Shown here in pieces: positions 28,622-37,671 of a DNA stretch of 64,000 nt (position 1 is the first letter of the stretch; each line of letters begins with the position of its first letter). Where the stretch lies: assembly GCF_009660225.1 (NCBI RefSeq), contig NZ_CP045920.1, forward strand, positions 372,001-436,000, in the 5' to 3' direction. The notes below the pieces were generated by a model. The model worked only from the letters and a program-made list of their open reading frames with translations. It was not told the DNA's origin and ran no database searches. The stretch is from Pseudactinotalea sp. HY158 (GTDB taxonomy: Bacteria > Actinomycetota > Actinomycetes > Actinomycetales > Beutenbergiaceae). Both the position numbers and the translations under genes were made by a program.

Positions 28622-29331
28622 CTCGCCCCGGCCGCCGAACCCGCTGTGGGGGTCGCCGCGACGAACCAGCCGGTGATCGTGCTCGGGTGCGTGATCGCGG
28701 TGCCGACGGTCACGCTGTCCGCCCCGGCCCCGTAGGCCGCGGCCACGTCGGCGGGGGAGTGGATGCGGCCCTCGGCCATGACCGGCACCCCGGTTCCGGA
28801 CAGGGCGGCGACGGCCTCGCGGACGAAGTCCAGGTCCGGCCCGGACGTGCGCGGCCGTCCGGGGGCGTAGCCACCGAGGGTCGTGCCGGCGAGGTCGGCG
28901 CCGGCCCGCGCCGCGGCGACCGCGTCCGCCACGGTGGCGCAGTCGGCCATGACGAGGGCCCCGGCCTCGTGCACGGCGGCGACGACCGTGTCGAGGTCGC
29001 GCCCGTCCGGCCGCGGCCGGTCGGTGCCGTCGATCGCGACGATCGCCGCCCCGGCGTCGACGCAGTCGAGCGCGAGTGCGAGCGTGGGGGTGATGAAGAC
29101 CCCCTCGTCACCCTCCTTGACGAGCCCGATGACCGGCACGGTCACGTGCGCGGCGATCTCCCGGATGTCGTCGAGGCCCTGGGCGCGGATCGCCGCCGCG
29201 CCGCCGAGCACGGCCGCCTGGGCGACCCGCCGCATCGTCTCGGGGGTGCGCATCGGTTCCCCCGGGTAGGCCTGACACGAGACGACGAGGCGCCCCCGGA
29301 GAGGGTCGAGCAGGGAGGGATCGGGGGTCAT
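28618..29331 (-). CDS. nanE: N-acetylmannosamine-6-phosphate 2-epimerase
   Basis: A 237-aa TIM-barrel epimerase of the NanE family that converts ManNAc-6-P to GlcNAc-6-P in sialic acid breakdown. Family motifs are present: LVVSCQAYPGEPM, VIGLVKEG, ADCATVADAVAA, LAGTTLGGY and MAEGRIHSP. The ATG at 29331 overlaps the nanK stop (ATGA). The long frame upstream is a shadow of nanK. nagA and nagB, needed to complete the route, are not in this window. Confidence 0.93.
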   Translation of the reverse strand: MTPDPSLLDPLRGRLVVSCQAYPGEPMRTPETMRRVAQAAVLGGAAAIRAQGLDDIREIAAHVTVPVIGLVKEGDEGVFITPTLALALDCVDAGAAIVAIDGTDRPRPDGRDLDTVVAAVHEAGALVMADCATVADAVAAARAGADLAGTTLGGYAPGRPRTSGPDLDFVREAVAALSGTGVPVMAEGRIHSPADVAAAYGAGADSVTVGTAITHPSTITGWFVAATPTAGSAAGAR

Positions 29332-30275
29332 GGGGTGTCCTGACGGTCGTGGGTGCGGGCGAAGTGGGCGGCGCCGAGGAGCGCGGCATCCGGGCCGGCG
29401 CTCGCGGCCACGACCGGGGTGTCGGAGACCAGGGTCATCGCATCGAGTGCGATGCCCGCGCGCACGGCGTCCCACCAGGCCTCCCCGGCCTCCGAGACGC
29501 CGCCGGAGAGCACGACGAGCTCGGGGTCGAGCACGTTGAGCAGCCCGCCCACGACCCGCCCGGTCGCGCGGGCGCAGCGGGTGAGGATCTCGCGCGCGAG
29601 TGGGTCGGTGCCGGCCCGGGCCGCGACCTCGCGGGTGTCGGCGGCGACGCCGCCGGCCCGCCGGTAGGCGGCGAGGATCCCGGGGCCGGAGGCCAGGCCC
29701 TCGAGGTGGCCGACCCGCCCGCACGGGCACGGGACGTCGTCCGCCTCGGGCACGGGCACGTGCCCGACGTGGGCCGCGGCCGAGTGTGCGCCGAGGACGA
29801 CCCGGCCCTCGAGCACGAACGCGCCGCCGATCCCGGTGCCGACCGCGACCAGGAGCATCGAGGAGCGGCCGGAGCCGCTGCCGTACACGGCCTCGCCGAG
29901 GCCGTGGGCGTGGACGTCGTTGAGCACGTGCGTCTCGAGTCCGACGGCCTCCCGGCCCAGCCGACCCAGGTGCGTGCCGGCCCAGCCGGGAATCGCGTCG
30001 GTCGCCGAGGTGACCCGCCCGGTCGAGGAGTCGATCACCCCGGCGGAGCCGATCCCGATGACCGTCGGGCGTTCCCCGGCCGCGGTCGCCTCGGCCAGGG
30101 TGGCGCCGAGGGCCGCGACGAGGCCGGCGACGACGTCCCCCGGGCCCCCGGCCGCCCCGGTGGGGACGGTGCGCCGGCCGCGGACGGTGCCGTCGCCGGT
30201 CACCCGCGCGACCGTCGTCTTCGTGCCGCCGAGGTCGACCGCCAGGGAGGTGGTCCTCTCGTCGGGGCTGCTCAC
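29328..30275 (-). CDS. nanK: ROK-family N-acetylmannosamine kinase
   Basis: A 315-aa ROK sugar kinase that phosphorylates ManNAc released by NanA. LAVDLGGTKTTVARV (ATP phosphate binding), HVLNDVHAHGLGEAVYG, VGTGIGGAFVLEG and HVGHVPV are intact. The zinc motif, normally C-x-C-G-x-x-G-C, reads CPCGRVGH with His in the last position (about residue 188), so the zinc site is altered but could still bind metal. The GTG start at 30275 overlaps the nanA stop (GTGA). The kinase substrate is assigned from the operon. Confidence 0.9.
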   Translation of the reverse strand: MSSPDERTTSLAVDLGGTKTTVARVTGDGTVRGRRTVPTGAAGGPGDVVAGLVAALGATLAEATAAGERPTVIGIGSAGVIDSSTGRVTSATDAIPGWAGTHLGRLGREAVGLETHVLNDVHAHGLGEAVYGSGSGRSSMLLVAVGTGIGGAFVLEGRVVLGAHSAAAHVGHVPVPEADDVPCPCGRVGHLEGLASGPGILAAYRRAGGVAADTREVAARAGTDPLAREILTRCARATGRVVGGLLNVLDPELVVLSGGVSEAGEAWWDAVRAGIALDAMTLVSDTPVVAASAGPDAALLGAAHFARTHDRQDTP

Positions 30276-31222
30276 CGCACCATGGGGATCTCGAGGGAGG
30301 CGAGCACGGCCCGCACCCGCTCGATGTTCGCCCCTTCGAGCGCGGTCATCGGGGCGCTCATCGTGTTCGTGTCGAAGATGCCCATGAGCCACAGCGCCGT
30401 CTTGAAGGCGCCGACCCCGGCGGCCGGGCCGGTCTTCCCCTCGACCGCGAACACGATCTCGAAGAGCGCGGCGAGGCGATCCTGCTCGAGGCGCACGGCG
30501 TCCCAGTCGCCGGCGCGGGCGGCACGGTCGAGCCGGACGTAGCCCGCCGGGTCGACGTTGCCCAGGCCCGGCACGGATCCGTCGCCGCCGGCGAGGTAGG
30601 TGCCGTCGACCACGACCTCGTGCCCGGTGAGGAGGACGAGCGGGGAGCCGGCCGCCCGGTTCGCTGCGATGAGCCGGCGGTAGGCGACGTCGTCCCCGGA
30701 GGAGTCCTTGACCCCGGCGAGCACGCCCTCGGAGCCGAGCCGCACGAGCATCGCCCCGTCGAGCTTGACGTGCACGCACACGGGCAGGTCGTAGGCGAAG
30801 AGGGGAAGGTCGGTCGCGGCCCCGATCGCCCGGAAGTGGGCCTCGATCTCCTCCGGCCCCGTGATCGCGTAGAACGGCGCGGTCACCACGACGCCGGCCG
30901 CCCCGAGCTCCTCGGCGCGGCGCGCGTGCGCGAGCACGCGGCGGGTCTGCATGTCGATGCAGCCGGCGAGTACGGGCACGCGGCCGTCGACGATCCGGAT
31001 CGCGGCCGTGAGCACCGCCTCGCGCATCTCGTCCTCGAAGTAGGCGACCTCGCCGCTCGAGCCGAGCACGAACAGGCCGTCGACCCCGCCGGCGAGGTGG
31101 TGGTCGATCACCCGCTCGAGGCTCGGGACGTCGAGGTGCCCCTCCGGGGTCAGCGGCGTGACCAGCGGGGGGATCACCCCGCGCAGCGTGGTGGACCCGG
31201 CGGTGTGGAGGGCGGCGGTCAT
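30272..31222 (-). CDS. nanA: N-acetylneuraminate lyase, DHDPS family
   Basis: A 316-aa class I aldolase of the DHDPS/NAL family with Schiff-base Lys172 in GVKDSSG, Tyr144 in FAYDLPV, and GSSGEVAYF in the carboxylate-binding region. With NanK and NanE directly downstream it most likely splits N-acetylneuraminate into ManNAc and pyruvate. The sequence is of the actinobacterial/DHDPS-like branch rather than the E. coli NanA branch, so activity on other 2-keto-3-deoxy acids cannot be excluded. It begins 78 bp after siaI; GAGGAGTTCATCC precedes the ATG. Confidence 0.88.
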   Translation of the reverse strand: MTAALHTAGSTTLRGVIPPLVTPLTPEGHLDVPSLERVIDHHLAGGVDGLFVLGSSGEVAYFEDEMREAVLTAAIRIVDGRVPVLAGCIDMQTRRVLAHARRAEELGAAGVVVTAPFYAITGPEEIEAHFRAIGAATDLPLFAYDLPVCVHVKLDGAMLVRLGSEGVLAGVKDSSGDDVAYRRLIAANRAAGSPLVLLTGHEVVVDGTYLAGGDGSVPGLGNVDPAGYVRLDRAARAGDWDAVRLEQDRLAALFEIVFAVEGKTGPAAGVGAFKTALWLMGIFDTNTMSAPMTALEGANIERVRAVLASLEIPMVR

Positions 31223-31300
31223 GGATGAACTCCTCGGATGATGGCCCCGGTGGGGCGTGACGGTCCGGGCGCAGAACGTGCCCGGACGGGTATGGCGGAC

Positions 31301-32107
31301 TTACTGGTCGAGCAGGGCGGGCGCGGCGCCGAGGAGGGTGCGGGTGTACTCCTCGGCGGGGGAGTGGAAGATCTGCTCGGTCGGTGCGGACTCGATGATC
31401 CGGCCGAAGTACATGACGCAGATCCGGTCGGAGACGTAGCGCACGGTGTTGATGTCGTGGGAGATGAACACCATGCCGAGATCGAGTTCGCGCTTGAGGT
31501 CCGTCAGCAGGTTGAGCACCTGCGCCCGGACCGACACGTCGAGAGCGCTCGTGGGCTCGTCGGCGACCATGACATCCGGCTCGAGGGCCAGCGCCCGGGC
31601 GATCGCCACCCGCTGACGCTGCCCGCCCGAGATCTGCCGCGGCAGCACGGCCAGGGCCGACTGGGGCAGGCCCACGAGATGCAGCAGTTCGCGGACCTTC
31701 GCCTCCCGATCGCGCGGGGAGCCGATGCCGTGCACGTCGAGCGGGTCGACGAGCGCGTCGTGCACGGTCATCCGCGGGTTGAGCGCCGTGGCGGGATCCT
31801 GGAAGACGACGGACACGGCCCGGCCGAGCAGGCGTCGTCCCCTCGCGGTGTTCGCCAGCTCCCGCCCGCGGAAGCGGACGGTGCCGCTCGTGACCGGCTG
31901 CAGGCCGACCATGACGCGGGCGAGGGTGGACTTCCCGCAGCCGGACTCCCCGACGATGCCGACGGTCTCGCCGCGGGCGACGGTGAAGTCGACGTCGTTG
32001 ACCGCGTGCACCGTGTCGGGGCGGAAGAGCCTCCCGGTGCGGGTCTTGTGGATGACGTCGACGTGCTGGAGCTCCAGCACCGGTTCGGTCGCATCGGTCG
32101 GGCTCAT
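31301..32107 (-). CDS. siaI: ABC transporter ATPase, OppF/DppF type (sialic acid importer)
   Basis: A 268-aa ATPase with Walker A GESGCGKST, signature ISGGQRQRVA, Walker B VMVADEP and H-loop VFISHDIN. The C-terminal OppF-type segment is present but short. It pairs with the ATPase half of the upstream fusion protein to power import. The start overlaps the stop of the fusion gene (ATGA). The symbol follows the C. glutamicum SiaEFGI sialic acid transporter, which has the same architecture (from memory). Confidence 0.82.
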   Translation of the reverse strand: MSPTDATEPVLELQHVDVIHKTRTGRLFRPDTVHAVNDVDFTVARGETVGIVGESGCGKSTLARVMVGLQPVTSGTVRFRGRELANTARGRRLLGRAVSVVFQDPATALNPRMTVHDALVDPLDVHGIGSPRDREAKVRELLHLVGLPQSALAVLPRQISGGQRQRVAIARALALEPDVMVADEPTSALDVSVRAQVLNLLTDLKRELDLGMVFISHDINTVRYVSDRICVMYFGRIIESAPTEQIFHSPAEEYTRTLLGAAPALLDQ

Positions 32108-34152
32108 CGCGCACCTTCCTTGACGAGGGCTTCCCGGGCGGGGGTCGTGGCCACGACGTGGTCGGCGTCGCCGACCGGCTGGAGCACGGGCTTCTGATCG
32201 AGGCCCACGCCCGGCATGCTCGAGCGGGGGGCGAACCGATCACCCGTGACGAACTCGCTCGGGGAGGGCACGGTGCCGGGCACCTGGTGGAGCCGGCCGG
32301 CGCCCGCCTCGATCGAGAGGACCGCGCCGAGCAGGCCGCGGGTGTACTCGTGCCGGGGATCGGTCAGGAGTTCGGAGGTCTGCGCCTGCTCGACCACCTG
32401 GCCGGCGTACATGACCGTGATCCGGTGGGCGAGCTGGGCCACGAGGGCCAGGTCGTGGGAGACGAAGACCATGGCGAAGCCGAGCTTGGTGCGCAGGTCG
32501 TTCAGCAGGTCGACGACCTGCTTCTGCACCGTGACGTCGAGCGCGGTCGTCGGCTCGTCCGCCATGATCAGGCGCGGGTTGCGCGTGAGGGCCATGGCGA
32601 TGAGCACGCGTTGACGCTGCCCGCCGGAGAGCTCGTGCGGATACGACTTGAGCGTGCGCACCGGGTCGAGTCCGACCAGTTCGAGCAGCTCGGTGGCGGT
32701 GCGCTTCCCGCCGCGGCGGGTGAGCTGGGCCAGCTGCGAGCGGATGAGCATCGAGGGGTTGAGGGAGCTGAGGGCGTCCTGGTAGATCATCGCCAGCTCG
32801 TGTCCGCGCAGCGCGTTGCGCCGGCGCGGGGTCATCGCGAGCACGTCCCTGCCGTCGAAGAGGATCTCCCCGGTGATGCGCGCGGTCGGCGGCAGGAGCC
32901 CCATGACCGCCATCGACGTGATCGACTTCCCGCAGCCGGACTCCCCGACGAGGCCCATGGTCTCGCCGGGGCGCACGCTGAAGGAGACGTCGTCGACGAT
33001 GTTCACGTCGCCGTGGGCGCCGGGGAACGCGATCGAGAGGTTGCGCACCTCCAGGAGCCGGGACTCGTCGCTCGTGTAGCGCAGGCGGGCCCGGTCGCCG
33101 GTGCGGGCCAGCTCGGTCGCGCGCAGGGCGGCGAGCCGCTCCTCGAGCGTGCGGGCGATCGTCTCCTCCTCGGGCTCGGGCCGGATCCCGCCGGCGGGCC
33201 GGGACGGTGCGGCACCGGCGACCTCCTCGGGCACCTCGGACAGGTCGGCGCCGCGCGCCTCGAGCGCCCGCTCGTCGCCCTCGACGTCGACCTTCACGCG
33301 GGTCCTCGGGGTGGCCATCGAGTCGGTCATGCCCTCGGAGAGCACGTTGAGCGCGAGGGTCGTCAGGAGGATCATCAGGCCGGGGAAGAAGGTCGGCCAC
33401 CAGCGGCCGGAGAGCAGGAGCTGCTTGCCCTCGCTCATGATGTTCCCCCACGAGGGGTCCGGCGGGCGGACGCCGGCGTTGATGAACGAGAGCGACGCCT
33501 CGAGCACGATCGCATCCGCCACGAGCACGGTCGCGAACGTGAGCACCGGGGCCATGCAGTTGCGGGCGACGTGCTTGACGAGGATCCACGTGGTGCGCGC
33601 GCCCATGACCTTCGTGGCGGCGACGTAGTCCTCGCCGAGCTCACCGAGCACGTTCGCGCGGACCACGCGGGTGAGCTGCGGGGTGTACAGGAAGGCGATC
33701 GTGAACACGAGGACCGGTACGGCATTGCCGAAGACCGCGATGAACACGGCGGCCAGCGCGATGCCGGGGAAGGACATGATGATGTCCATGATCCGCATGA
33801 GGACCTCGGCCACGGCCTTGCCCGCCGTCGCCGCGATCGACCCGAGCACGGCGGCGGCGGCGAGCGCGGCCACCGTGGCGCCGACCCCGATCACGAGGGA
33901 GTAGCGGGCGCCGAAGAGCACGCGCGAGAAGATGTCGCGGCCGTTGGCGTCCGAGCCGAACCAGTGTTCGGAGCCCGGGGGCACGACGGGTGTGCCCGAG
34001 GCGAGCGGGTCGTAGGGGGCCAGGACCGGGGCGAGCAGCGCCGCGAGCGCGACGATGGCGATGACGGTCAGGCCGATCCGCGCCCCGAGCGGCAGGCCGG
34101 AGGCGAAGCGCAGCCCCGGGGTGCTGAGGCGTTCTGTCAGGCGGCGGCGCAT
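32104..34152 (-). CDS. siaG: ABC transporter permease-ATPase fusion (DppC-DppD type)
   Basis: A 682-aa fusion. Residues 1-275 are a DppC-type permease with five to six TM helices and the EAA loop (GELGEDYVAATKVMGA). An acidic linker (about 280-345) leads to a complete DppD/OppD ATPase at 355-620 (Walker A GESGCGKSI, signature LSGGQRQRVL, Walker B LIMADEP), ending in an OppD-type tail with CxxxxP-like residues degenerate. The same permease-ATPase fusion is known in the sialic acid transporters SatABCD (H. ducreyi) and SiaEFGI (C. glutamicum), which supports the substrate call. ATG 34152 is preferred over GTG 34155 because AGGAG has better spacing; both overlap the siaF stop. Confidence 0.88.
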   Translation of the reverse strand: MRRRLTERLSTPGLRFASGLPLGARIGLTVIAIVALAALLAPVLAPYDPLASGTPVVPPGSEHWFGSDANGRDIFSRVLFGARYSLVIGVGATVAALAAAAVLGSIAATAGKAVAEVLMRIMDIIMSFPGIALAAVFIAVFGNAVPVLVFTIAFLYTPQLTRVVRANVLGELGEDYVAATKVMGARTTWILVKHVARNCMAPVLTFATVLVADAIVLEASLSFINAGVRPPDPSWGNIMSEGKQLLLSGRWWPTFFPGLMILLTTLALNVLSEGMTDSMATPRTRVKVDVEGDERALEARGADLSEVPEEVAGAAPSRPAGGIRPEPEEETIARTLEERLAALRATELARTGDRARLRYTSDESRLLEVRNLSIAFPGAHGDVNIVDDVSFSVRPGETMGLVGESGCGKSITSMAVMGLLPPTARITGEILFDGRDVLAMTPRRRNALRGHELAMIYQDALSSLNPSMLIRSQLAQLTRRGGKRTATELLELVGLDPVRTLKSYPHELSGGQRQRVLIAMALTRNPRLIMADEPTTALDVTVQKQVVDLLNDLRTKLGFAMVFVSHDLALVAQLAHRITVMYAGQVVEQAQTSELLTDPRHEYTRGLLGAVLSIEAGAGRLHQVPGTVPSPSEFVTGDRFAPRSSMPGVGLDQKPVLQPVGDADHVVATTPAREALVKEGAR

Positions 34153-35120
34153 CACACACTCCTGATTCGTGGATTGACGAGCACGTAGAGCAGGTCGACG
34201 ACGATGTTCACGACGATGAAGGCGATCGCGACCGTGAGCGTGACGCCCTGGACGAGGAACACGTCATTGCGTTTGACGCCGTCGAGGATGAGCTGGCCCA
34301 TCGCCTGGATGTTGAAGATGATCTCGATGATCACCGCCCCGCCCATGAGGTAGCCGGCGCGCAGCCCGAGCACGGTCACGGGTGTGATGAGCGCGTTGCG
34401 GAAGACGTTGCGTGAGACCACGACGCGGTAGGGGATGCCGGCGCCGATCGCGGTGCGGACGTAGTCCTTGTCGAGTTCCTCGACCATCGCCGTGCGCACG
34501 ACGCGGGTGAGCGATCCGGAGACCGGCACCGCGAGCGCGATCGCCGGCAGCGCGATCTGGTTGAGCCACATCCGTGGATCCTCCGAGAGCGGCACCCAGT
34601 CGGTCAGGAGGGCGGGGAACATCCCCCACCCGCCGGGCACGTTGGCGAGCCACTGGATGAGCAGGATCGCGAGCCAGAACGAGGGCGTGGCGAGCGAGAG
34701 GATCGAGACGACTCGGATGGCCTGGTCGGGCCACCGGTCGCGGTAGAGGGCGGCGACGACGCCGAGCACGGCGGCCAGGATGATCGCGAGGAACAGCCCG
34801 AGGAACGTCAGCTGCATCGTGATCGGGAAGGCCTGGAGGACGACGTCGGTCACCTTCTGGTTTCCCGAGGTCACCCCCATGTCGCCGTGGGCGACGAGCC
34901 GCCACAGGAACGTGAAGTACCTGATGGCCAGCGGGTCGTTCAGGCCGTTCTTGTCCCGGTAGGCGTCGATCGCCTCGGGGCTCGCGGACTCACCGAGGGC
35001 CAGTCGGGCCGGGTCGATCGGCGAGAACGACATGACGACGAAGACGAGGAACGTCACGCCGACGATCATGATCGGCAGCGCGACCAGGCGTCGCCCGATC
35101 AGCCGGATGAGGTTGGACAC
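34152..35120 (-). CDS. siaF: ABC transporter permease, DppB type
   Basis: A 322-aa inner-membrane permease with the DppB/OppB N-terminal domain (RRLVALPIMIVGVTFLVFVVM), six TM helices and the EAA loop (VEELDKDYVRTAIGAGI). It forms the channel with the permease half of SiaG. GGGGAAGGAG sits nine bases before the ATG at 35120. It is the second gene after the binding protein, and its stop overlaps the siaG start. Confidence 0.88.
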   Translation of the reverse strand: MSNLIRLIGRRLVALPIMIVGVTFLVFVVMSFSPIDPARLALGESASPEAIDAYRDKNGLNDPLAIRYFTFLWRLVAHGDMGVTSGNQKVTDVVLQAFPITMQLTFLGLFLAIILAAVLGVVAALYRDRWPDQAIRVVSILSLATPSFWLAILLIQWLANVPGGWGMFPALLTDWVPLSEDPRMWLNQIALPAIALAVPVSGSLTRVVRTAMVEELDKDYVRTAIGAGIPYRVVVSRNVFRNALITPVTVLGLRAGYLMGGAVIIEIIFNIQAMGQLILDGVKRNDVFLVQGVTLTVAIAFIVVNIVVDLLYVLVNPRIRSV

Positions 35121-35184
35121 GAGCCGCTACTCCTTCCCCTGACGGCCCCGGCGGCTCGTCGATCGCCGGGGCCCAGGGAGTGGG

Positions 35185-36825
35185 CTACTGGGTGCTGGCG
35201 ACGTTCTCGAAGGAGAGGCCGGTGAGCGAGATCGGCTTGAAGTCGACGAGGGTCTCGCCGTCCCAGGCGGTGGGCACGCTCCGGTGGAACAGCGGGTAGA
35301 GCGGGACCTCCTCCGAGAGGAGGTCGAAGGCCTGGTCCCACGCCTGCTGCTGCGCGGCGGGGTCCTGGGCCCGCAGGCCCTCGTCGAGGAGCGTCTGCAT
35401 CTGCTCGTAGGAGTCCTGGCCCTTCCAGTGCATCCGCTGGTCGGTCCACACGTCGCCGGCGAGCCACCAGCGCATGAGCAGGTCGGGGTCGTTGCCGAAC
35501 ACGCTCGGGTCGCCGGGGGCCACGAGGATCTCGTAGGCGTCGGGGCCGCTGTCGATCTTCGTGTAGACGCCGGCCGACTGGCCCTCGTCGAGGGTGACGT
35601 CGAGGCCGAGGGCGTCGAGGTCCTCCTTGATGAGTGGCGTGCACTTCTTCACCCAGTCGTGGTCGGTGCACGTGATCGTGATCGACTTGCCCGCGAGGCC
35701 GGACTCGGCGAGGAGCGCCTTGGCCTTCTCGGGGTCGTGGTCGTAGACGACCTTGGCCTCGTTGTAGTTCGGGTGGGTCGACTGGAGGAAGCTCGTGGCG
35801 GCCTCGCCGTTGCCGAGCAGGCCGTTGTCGACGAGCTTGGCCAGGTCGATCCCGTACATGACGGCCTGGCGGTTGCGCAGGTCGGACCAGATCTCCGAGC
35901 CCATGTTGAACATGATGAACAGCAGGCCGAAGCCCTGCACCGAGTCGACGGTGGCGCCCTGGCCGGCCAGGGTCTCGGTGTCGAGGTAGGGCACCGAGTC
36001 GATCGCCTGGACGGTCTGGGAGGTGAGGGCGTTGACCCGCGCGGTCGCGTCGGCGAGTACCTGCCAGTTCATCGTCGCGGCCAGCGCCGGGCGGGGGCCG
36101 TTGTACTCCTCGAACCGCTCGAACTTCACGGTTCCACCGGCGCCGTTGTCGACGAGCTTGTACGGGCCGGACCCGATCGGCTGGGCGTCGAAGGCGTCCC
36201 GGTCGGCCTCGACGGCGGCCTTCGGCACGATCTTGACCACCGAGAGGCGCTCGGTGAAGACGCCGGCCGGGTACGCGAGCGTGAACGTGACCGTCGTGTC
36301 GTCGGTCGCCTCGACCGAGTCGATGAAGGGTATGAACTGGGAGTAGAGCGAGGCGTTCTCGGGGTCGAGCACGCGCTCGAAGGAGTAGACGACGTCCTCG
36401 GGGGTGACCGGTGTGCCGTCGTGGAAGGTCGCGCCGTCGCGCAGGGTGACCGTCCAGGTGGTGTCGTCGACCTTCGTCGGGTCCGCGGCCGCGAGGGCGT
36501 TGTAGGTCTCGAGGGTGGCGGGGTCGAGTTCGGTCAGCCCCTCGAGCGTGTGCCAGTTCGCGGCGATCGTGAGCGCGGCCGAGGTGGTCATCGGGTCGTA
36601 GCCGTTCGAGCCGAGCTCGTAGCTGATGCCCGCGTTGATCGTGCCGTCGGTGTTCGCGGCGCCGGAGGCCTGATCGGCGCCGGTGTCGGTGGAGTCGCCG
36701 GTGGAACCGCCGGCGGTGCCGTCCTGCGGCGCGCAGGCCGCGACGGCGGTGACGATCCCCGCGGCGGCGAACAGGCCGGTGGCGCGCAGGAAGTTGCGGC
36801 GGTCGAACGTGGGCTGAATCTTCAT
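35185..36825 (-). CDS. siaE: substrate-binding lipoprotein of the sialic acid ABC importer
   Basis: A 546-aa SBP_bac_5 (DppA/OppA-type) binding protein. The leader has a twin-arginine motif (RRNFLRAT, Arg9-Arg10) and a lipobox ending at Cys31 (TAVAAC), so it is probably exported by Tat as a lipoprotein. The mature domain starts with a Ser/Thr/Gly/Asp linker followed by GTINAGISYELGSNGYDPMTT and WTVTLRDGATFHDGTPVTPEDV, classic for the family. Large binding clefts in this family accept peptides or oligosaccharides, so free sialic acid or small sialosides are both possible ligands. ATG 36825 is preceded by AAGGGT. First gene of the operon. Confidence 0.85.
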   Translation of the reverse strand: MKIQPTFDRRNFLRATGLFAAAGIVTAVAACAPQDGTAGGSTGDSTDTGADQASGAANTDGTINAGISYELGSNGYDPMTTSAALTIAANWHTLEGLTELDPATLETYNALAAADPTKVDDTTWTVTLRDGATFHDGTPVTPEDVVYSFERVLDPENASLYSQFIPFIDSVEATDDTTVTFTLAYPAGVFTERLSVVKIVPKAAVEADRDAFDAQPIGSGPYKLVDNGAGGTVKFERFEEYNGPRPALAATMNWQVLADATARVNALTSQTVQAIDSVPYLDTETLAGQGATVDSVQGFGLLFIMFNMGSEIWSDLRNRQAVMYGIDLAKLVDNGLLGNGEAATSFLQSTHPNYNEAKVVYDHDPEKAKALLAESGLAGKSITITCTDHDWVKKCTPLIKEDLDALGLDVTLDEGQSAGVYTKIDSGPDAYEILVAPGDPSVFGNDPDLLMRWWLAGDVWTDQRMHWKGQDSYEQMQTLLDEGLRAQDPAAQQQAWDQAFDLLSEEVPLYPLFHRSVPTAWDGETLVDFKPISLTGLSFENVASTQ

Positions 36826-36850
36826 CGTTGAGACCCTTCGGAGAGTGATG

Positions 36851-36902
36851 GTGTACATAACACGTCTGATGTCCGATCTTGCTAGGATGACTGTAGGACA
36901 TC
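36851..36902. promoter_or_regulatory. divergent siaE/nanR control region with inverted repeats
   Basis: The 99-bp gap between the divergent genes holds two inverted repeats: GTGT-N5-ACAC at 36851-36863 (containing TGTACA, a GntR-like core) and GATGTCC (36868-36874) with GGACATC (36896-36902). TAGGAT at 36883-36888 could be the -10 of nanR. These are candidate NanR operators; assignment is inference. Confidence 0.45.
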
Positions 36903-36924
36903 CCCGGAGAAATGAGCAAGCCGA

Positions 36925-37668
36925 ATGACGGAGCCCGCCGCATCCCCGCCCCTGGGCCGCGCCGCCGCGAAGCGGGAGACCTGGTCTGCGACGGATGCCA
37001 TCGCCGAGTTGATCCTCGCCGAGAGCCTGCGCCCGGGCGACCCGATCCCGACCGAGGCCGTGCTGTGCGAGCGGCTGGGGATCTCCCGCTCCTCGCTGCG
37101 CGAGGCGATCCGCACGCTCGCGAGCCTGGACATCGTCGAGGTCAGGCACGGGCACGGCACGTTCGTGGGCGGGTTGTCGCTCTCCCCGCTCGTGCGTGGC
37201 CTGATCTTCCGCGCCCGCTCCGATGCCGCGGACGACCTGCGCACGCTGCGGGAGGTGCTCGAGGTGCGGATCGCGCTCGACCTGGCGATGGCCGACGCGC
37301 TCGCAGCCGAACACGCGGGCACGAGCGATGCGGTGTTGACCGAGCTGGTCGAGTGCATGAGCGCGAAGGCGGACCGGGGCGAGCTGTTCGTGGACGAGGA
37401 TCGCGCCTTCCATCACCGCCTGCTGGAGAAGGTCGACAACACCCTGATCACGGAGATGGTCACCGCGTTCTGGACCGTGCACACCGTGGTCCAGCCGTAC
37501 CTCGGCGTCGCCCCCGGAGCGGACATCGTCGAGACGGCGCGTGCCCACGGCCGGATGCTCGAGGCGGTCGAGGCCGGGGACACGGCCGCCTACCGCCGTG
37601 CGGTCCGCGCGCACTACGCCCCACTCGAGCGGGCCGTCGAGCGGGCCGTCGAGCAGACAGGCGTCTGA
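36925..37668 (+). CDS. nanR: FadR-subfamily GntR regulator of the sialic acid genes
   Basis: A 247-aa GntR/FadR-type repressor. The N-terminal winged HTH (PIPTEAVLCERLGISRSSLREAI, ending VRHGHGTFVGG) is followed by an all-helical FCD ligand domain with conserved metal-site residues (EDRAFHHRLL, ARAHGRMLEA and RAHY). Divergent from the transporter-catabolic operon and four bp before the sialidase, it is the obvious local regulator; the ligand may be sialic acid, ManNAc-6-P or GlcN-6-P. The start lacks a strong ribosome site. Confidence 0.85.
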   Translation: MTEPAASPPLGRAAAKRETWSATDAIAELILAESLRPGDPIPTEAVLCERLGISRSSLREAIRTLASLDIVEVRHGHGTFVGGLSLSPLVRGLIFRARSDAADDLRTLREVLEVRIALDLAMADALAAEHAGTSDAVLTELVECMSAKADRGELFVDEDRAFHHRLLEKVDNTLITEMVTAFWTVHTVVQPYLGVAPGADIVETARAHGRMLEAVEAGDTAAYRRAVRAHYAPLERAVERAVEQTGV

Positions 37669-37671
37669 GCG

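Noticed and set aside
29328-32243. A single very long frame running through nanK, nanA and siaI
   Set aside because: Only the last part encodes the ROK kinase; the rest is the shadow of nanA and siaI, which have proper starts and motifs in other frames.
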